Origin: a virus
Virus record (IMG/VR): IMGVR_UViG_3300009052_000022
Coordinates: 1-26,329 of that record
Length of the DNA stretch: 26,329 bases
Direction: 5' to 3' (one strand)
Below are positions 22,407-26,329 of this stretch, piece by piece (the stretch's first letter is position 1; each line of letters begins with the position of its first letter). The notes under the pieces are model-generated. The model was not told where the DNA came from, did no database searches, and saw only the letters and a program-made list of their open reading frames with translations. The position numbers were made by a program, and so were the translations under genes.

Positions 22407-25400
22407 ATGGCTGAGATTAAAAATACCTTTCTTAAAGGGAAAATGAATCAAGATCTTGACTCTCGTATATTACCAAATGGTGAATATAGAGAAGCTAGAA
22501 ACTTATCTATAAGTAGATCAGAAAGTTCTACAGTAGGTGAGTTTGAAAATGTTTTAGGTAATACAGCTATATCTAGTTTAACAGCCATTGGGGCATCCGC
22601 TACAACTGAAATAATTGGACAGCTAATTGATGAAAATAGCAATGTAGCATACTTTTTAGCAACAGACTATGATTCTCCAACCGAGGTTAGAGCTACTGCG
22701 GCAGATAATTGTTACATAGTTAAAGTAGATTTATCTGTAACCGTAAACACTAATCCTATAATTTTAGTTCAAGGATTCTTTTTAAATTTTAACAAAAGCT
22801 TTCCGGTAACAGGTATAAACTTAGTTGAAGATTTATTATTTTGGACTGATAATCTTAATCAACCTAGAAAAATAAATATTGCAAGAGCTCTTGCTGATGC
22901 AACTCATTACACAAATGAAGATCAAATATCTGTGGCTAAATATGCTCCTTATGAGCCAATATTAGTAATGGATAGAGTCAATGCTGTAATTACTTCACCT
23001 GACCCAGCTGTTAGCACTACTACTATAATTATAGATGATGATGCTGATTATGCTTTAATAAAAGTAGGTGATATAGTTACTGACAAAAACAAAATAACAA
23101 ACCAACAAATAACTGGATTAGTTACTGTTATAGGAAAACCGGATCCTGCCGCAACTCGTGCATTAACATTGTCTAGTGCTATTACTGTAACAAACGGCAC
23201 TGCAATTGACTTCAGTAGACCGAGTATGACTAATAAAAGGGATTTTGAAATGGCTAACCATTCGTCTGGAGCCGTTACAATTGATCCTATACCAGCAGTA
23301 GGCGCGACTAATCCGATAACGGCTACATACACTATAGGTCAAGGCTTAGGTGATAATGACACTAGTAATTTTATATATGGAGGAGACAACGGTATACCTA
23401 GAATAGGAGACTTAGTTAGCGGTGATGGTATTAGCCCAGACACAAGGGTAGCAAGTGTTAGCGTAGTTAATCAATATTCAAACCCCCCAAATTCATCAGC
23501 CCCTGAAAGATTTCGTACTTGGCAAGATATAACTTTTACTCTAAACAAGACAACTACATTAGCAAGTGCCGGTGTTATATCTATAAGTGATAATCCAAAT
23601 TATGACGCTGCCTGGCAAGGTGATGAGAAACTACTAGAAGATAAGTTTATAAGATTTAGCTATAGATTTAAGTTTGAAGATAACGAGTATTCATTAATGG
23701 CACCATTTAGCCAAGTAATGTTTATACCTAAGCAATATAGTCAGTTTGGTGGAGGTGCTTTTTCAGACGAGCAAGATATGGACAATACTTATAAATCAAC
23801 TATTGTTAATTGGTTTGAAAATAATATAAATAATATATTATTAAAAATACCAATACCTAGTACAAGTGTTGCTAATACGATTTCTGAATTAAAAATAACT
23901 GATGTTGATATACTTTATAAGGAGTCTGATGCGCTGGCTGTTAAAGTTTTAGAAACTGTTAATTTATTAACTCCCACACCTATTGAATCCTCAATAGACT
24001 TTTACGATGCTGTTAACGGAAATAATACAAAGCATTTCATAGATTATGACTACAGCTCAACAAAACCATATAAAACATTACCTAACAACCAAATAACTAG
24101 AGTGTCTGATAAAGTGCCTATTAGAGCATTAGCTCAAGAAATAATAGGTAACCGCATTGTTTATGGTAATTATTTAGATAGACACACCGGTCCTAATTCG
24201 ATAGCTTTTAGTGCTTTTGCCTCTAACAAGTCTACAAATTTTGACAACTATACTCAATTTCCGAAACATCAATTAAAACAGGATAGAACTTATCAAGTTG
24301 GTTTTGTGCTGTCAGATAAATACGGAAGACAATCAGACGTTATATTATCATCCTATGATGGAGTGGCTAATATACCTGGATCTACTGTCTTTAATCCTTA
24401 TAATGACATAACAACACAGCAGCAGTCGCCAATACTTGATTGGCTTGGTAATGCTTTAAACGTAACTTTATACGAAGCAATAAATCCAGCCTACGATCCT
24501 ATCACGGGTTCACCTGGAGTTTACAATGCAACAACTAATCCTTTAGGATGGTATTCCTATAAAATAGTTGTAAAACAAACACAACAAGAGTATTATAATG
24601 TTTATTTACCAGGTTTTGTAAATGGCTATCCTGTTATACAAAACTTAAGTGCTGAAAGAGACACTAGCTTTTTCACAACATTATTAGGTGATAATATAAA
24701 TAAAATACCTAGAGATTTATCAGAAGTAGGGCCTAATGATATAGACTTTACTAGTAGTGAGAACATAATGATAAGGGTTAATAACCCTAGAATAAATAAC
24801 AAAACAGAGGCTAATCCTCCGTATCTTCAAGACAGAGCGTGGAATGCTCAATACTATCCTGGTAATATAGAACAAGAAATAATACAAATAGGTACAGTTA
24901 GAGATTTAGAAATACAAGCAATTCCTTTTAAAGCAAACGCTATAGAGGGAGAGTATGGTGAGTCTAGCATATTACAAGCGTATAATTACTTTACTGCAGG
25001 AGACCCCAGTACTGGAATAGAAAGTGTTAACGAAATTCCAGAACCTACAGGCGCAATACCATGGGGTACAACAGGACCAGACGCTACTTTTTACAATGGA
25101 GACTCAAACCCATTTATTATTAAAGGTAGTCAATCGCAAAATAAAAATAATCCAATAGGAGCCTATGTAACAACTCTTTCTGTAAATGAAGACAATCCTG
25201 CTCAATCAGTGTTATCAATGGTACCGTTTTTATCCGTAGCGGAAACGAAACCCGTAGAATCATTGTTAGATATATATTGGGAAACATCGTTATCAGGTAA
25301 TTTAGCAACGCTTAATTCACTGGTAAGTTCACAAGATAGCGGTTTGATAGGTTCTAATTTTCAAGCAACAACTTTTCCAGAAAGCATAACTAGCAATGAT

Positions 25401-26329
25401 ATTATAGGCTTTGGTTTTAACTTTTTAAAAGGAGATGGGCAAATTGCTCCAGCTTCTGCGGTTACATTGAACTCTATAACTATAACCGATGGAGCGGGTA
25501 CTGCTTTATCTTCTACACTTTTTACAATAACGAAAAACGCAAGCCAGACTTCTTTTCAAATAAAACCAACAAATACCGATTTCTTTTATAGTGATAGTAT
25601 TTTACAATCACCTCTAACAGGTGTTTATAATATAACAGCAAATGTTACCTATGCTTCTAATCCAGCGGATAATATTGTTTTACCAAGCATAACATTAACG
25701 AATGTTGCTCCGGTAATAGACAACTTTCAACAGCCAACAGTTAGCGCAGCTGTAGGAACTATAATAACATTAGCTGGTAAAAACGGTAGTGCCGACGCAA
25801 CAGTTAATACAACAGAGCTTAATTGGTCAATAGTTTCAATTAGTCCTGTAGAAACTCCTGCTAAAATTCAAATAAATGCAACAACAGGTGAATTATCTAA
25901 TGATGCTATTTTAACAGACGCTACTGCTTACGACGTGACTGTTAAGACTACTGATGCTGATGGAAACGGGCTAGATAGCTTGTCCGCTTCTGTGCAATTT
26001 CAAATTGGATCAGCAGCAGGTAATCGCGTAAATAAAGCCTTGTGTCAAGGATGGCAAGGATCAGCGTTTACAGGCTGTAATGAAAGTTTAGGTGTTGTTT
26101 TTGCAGGGAATAATACACCTACATCAGTTCCTACAAGCTCAGTTACTGTTTTTAATAGCGGTACTAGCGGCACAAGTGTTACATACCCTGCTAATAATGC
26201 ATTCAATAGCTATAATGTTCTTGCAAAAAATCCTAGTTCACCTGGGGATTTTGGCCAACCTACAGTAACACATACTACAGGGGCTTTAGAACAAGGTACG
26301 TTATATATAACACCAACATTGACAAATAA
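22407..26329 (+). CDS. Long tail nozzle-like protein with Ig/cadherin-like C-terminal region, cut by the window end
   Basis: Begins at the ATG at 22407, after A/T-rich sequence five bases past the previous stop, and stays open to the last base: 1,307 codons without a stop. The TAA at the very end is out of frame. The N-terminus has MNQDLDSRILPNGEYREARNLSISRSE and VGEFENVLGN, a signature I associate with the propeller-shaped nozzle or tail-stabilisation proteins of podovirus-like and crAss-like phages. Further support comes from LVEDLLFWTDNLNQPRKINI, EDKFIRFSYRFKFEDNEYSLMAPFS and YQVGFVLSDKYGRQSDV. The last 450 residues are Ig- or cadherin-like repeats, for example ATAYDVTVKTTDADGNGLDSL. Nozzle core is likely; the long C-terminal extension is unusual and could bind the cell surface. 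Confidence 0.7.
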   Translation, partial: MAEIKNTFLKGKMNQDLDSRILPNGEYREARNLSISRSESSTVGEFENVLGNTAISSLTAIGASATTEIIGQLIDENSNVAYFLATDYDSPTEVRATAADNCYIVKVDLSVTVNTNPIILVQGFFLNFNKSFPVTGINLVEDLLFWTDNLNQPRKINIARALADATHYTNEDQISVAKYAPYEPILVMDRVNAVITSPDPAVSTTTIIIDDDADYALIKVGDIVTDKNKITNQQITGLVTVIGKPDPAATRALTLSSAITVTNGTAIDFSRPSMTNKRDFEMANHSSGAVTIDPIPAVGATNPITATYTIGQGLGDNDTSNFIYGGDNGIPRIGDLVSGDGISPDTRVASVSVVNQYSNPPNSSAPERFRTWQDITFTLNKTTTLASAGVISISDNPNYDAAWQGDEKLLEDKFIRFSYRFKFEDNEYSLMAPFSQVMFIPKQYSQFGGGAFSDEQDMDNTYKSTIVNWFENNINNILLKIPIPSTSVANTISELKITDVDILYKESDALAVKVLETVNLLTPTPIESSIDFYDAVNGNNTKHFIDYDYSSTKPYKTLPNNQITRVSDKVPIRALAQEIIGNRIVYGNYLDRHTGPNSIAFSAFASNKSTNFDNYTQFPKHQLKQDRTYQVGFVLSDKYGRQSDVILSSYDGVANIPGSTVFNPYNDITTQQQSPILDWLGNALNVTLYEAINPAYDPITGSPGVYNATTNPLGWYSYKIVVKQTQQEYYNVYLPGFVNGYPVIQNLSAERDTSFFTTLLGDNINKIPRDLSEVGPNDIDFTSSENIMIRVNNPRINNKTEANPPYLQDRAWNAQYYPGNIEQEIIQIGTVRDLEIQAIPFKANAIEGEYGESSILQAYNYFTAGDPSTGIESVNEIPEPTGAIPWGTTGPDATFYNGDSNPFIIKGSQSQNKNNPIGAYVTTLSVNEDNPAQSVLSMVPFLSVAETKPVESLLDIYWETSLSGNLATLNSLVSSQDSGLIGSNFQATTFPESITSNDIIGFGFNFLKGDGQIAPASAVTLNSITITDGAGTALSSTLFTITKNASQTSFQIKPTNTDFFYSDSILQSPLTGVYNITANVTYASNPADNIVLPSITLTNVAPVIDNFQQPTVSAAVGTIITLAGKNGSADATVNTTELNWSIVSISPVETPAKIQINATTGELSNDAILTDATAYDVTVKTTDADGNGLDSLSASVQFQIGSAAGNRVNKALCQGWQGSAFTGCNESLGVVFAGNNTPTSVPTSSVTVFNSGTSGTSVTYPANNAFNSYNVLAKNPSSPGDFGQPTVTHTTGALEQGTLYITPTLTN

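Overview
This is a structural-gene segment of an AT-rich tailed phage. Every supported gene is on the + strand and packed tightly: many starts overlap the previous stop as TAATG or ATGA. The longest gene-free stretch is about 90 bases. I see no replication, integration or host-takeover genes and no tRNA, so this is part of a larger genome. Starts mostly lack a Shine-Dalgarno sequence and are preceded by A/T-only leaders such as TAAATAATT, TTATATTATATT and a (TAAA)5 tract. The 248-aa protein carries an LLNFRDYG-type motif I associate with tail proteins of phages of Bacteroidota. Together these suggest a (probably marine) Bacteroidota host, as an inference. The connector genes and a propeller-like nozzle candidate, with no tape measure or sheath in view, suggest a short-tailed (podovirus-like) virion.

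Layout. Bases 1-6743 hold receptor-binding and tail genes. These are a 5'-truncated fibre protein, a second fibre protein sharing modules with it, a 1,249-aa fibre built from about ten GIGTTSP repeats and ending in a self-cleaving S74-type intramolecular chaperone, and two small tail-associated proteins. Bases 6745-8629 hold a hairpin-rich leader followed by groEL and groES, in the reverse of the usual bacterial order and overlapping by 17 bases. Bases 8626-12253 are a run of small genes: a winged-helix-like protein, several unknowns, a one-TM microprotein, two small basic proteins, an HExxH metallopeptidase-like protein, a holin-like protein, a helical-hairpin protein, a 75-aa unknown, a protein that reads as two fused GroES folds, and a small-terminase candidate. 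Bases 12253-26329 are the packaging and head-tail module: large terminase, portal, probable scaffold, major capsid protein, an unknown, two connector-like proteins and a very long nozzle-like protein cut by the window end.

The most distinctive theme is protein folding. One segment encodes a complete chaperonin (GroEL) whose apical substrate-binding surface is altered, a GroES that appears to lack the roof hairpin, a tandem GroES-like protein near the terminase, and a fibre with its own folding domain. A plausible reading, which is inference, is a dedicated chaperonin system for folding capsid or giant tail proteins. Other notable signals are a sharply GC-richer patch inside the terminase ATPase domain, DNA-level identity of the fibre repeat junctions, and two long wobble-paired hairpins flanking the gene after the capsid gene.
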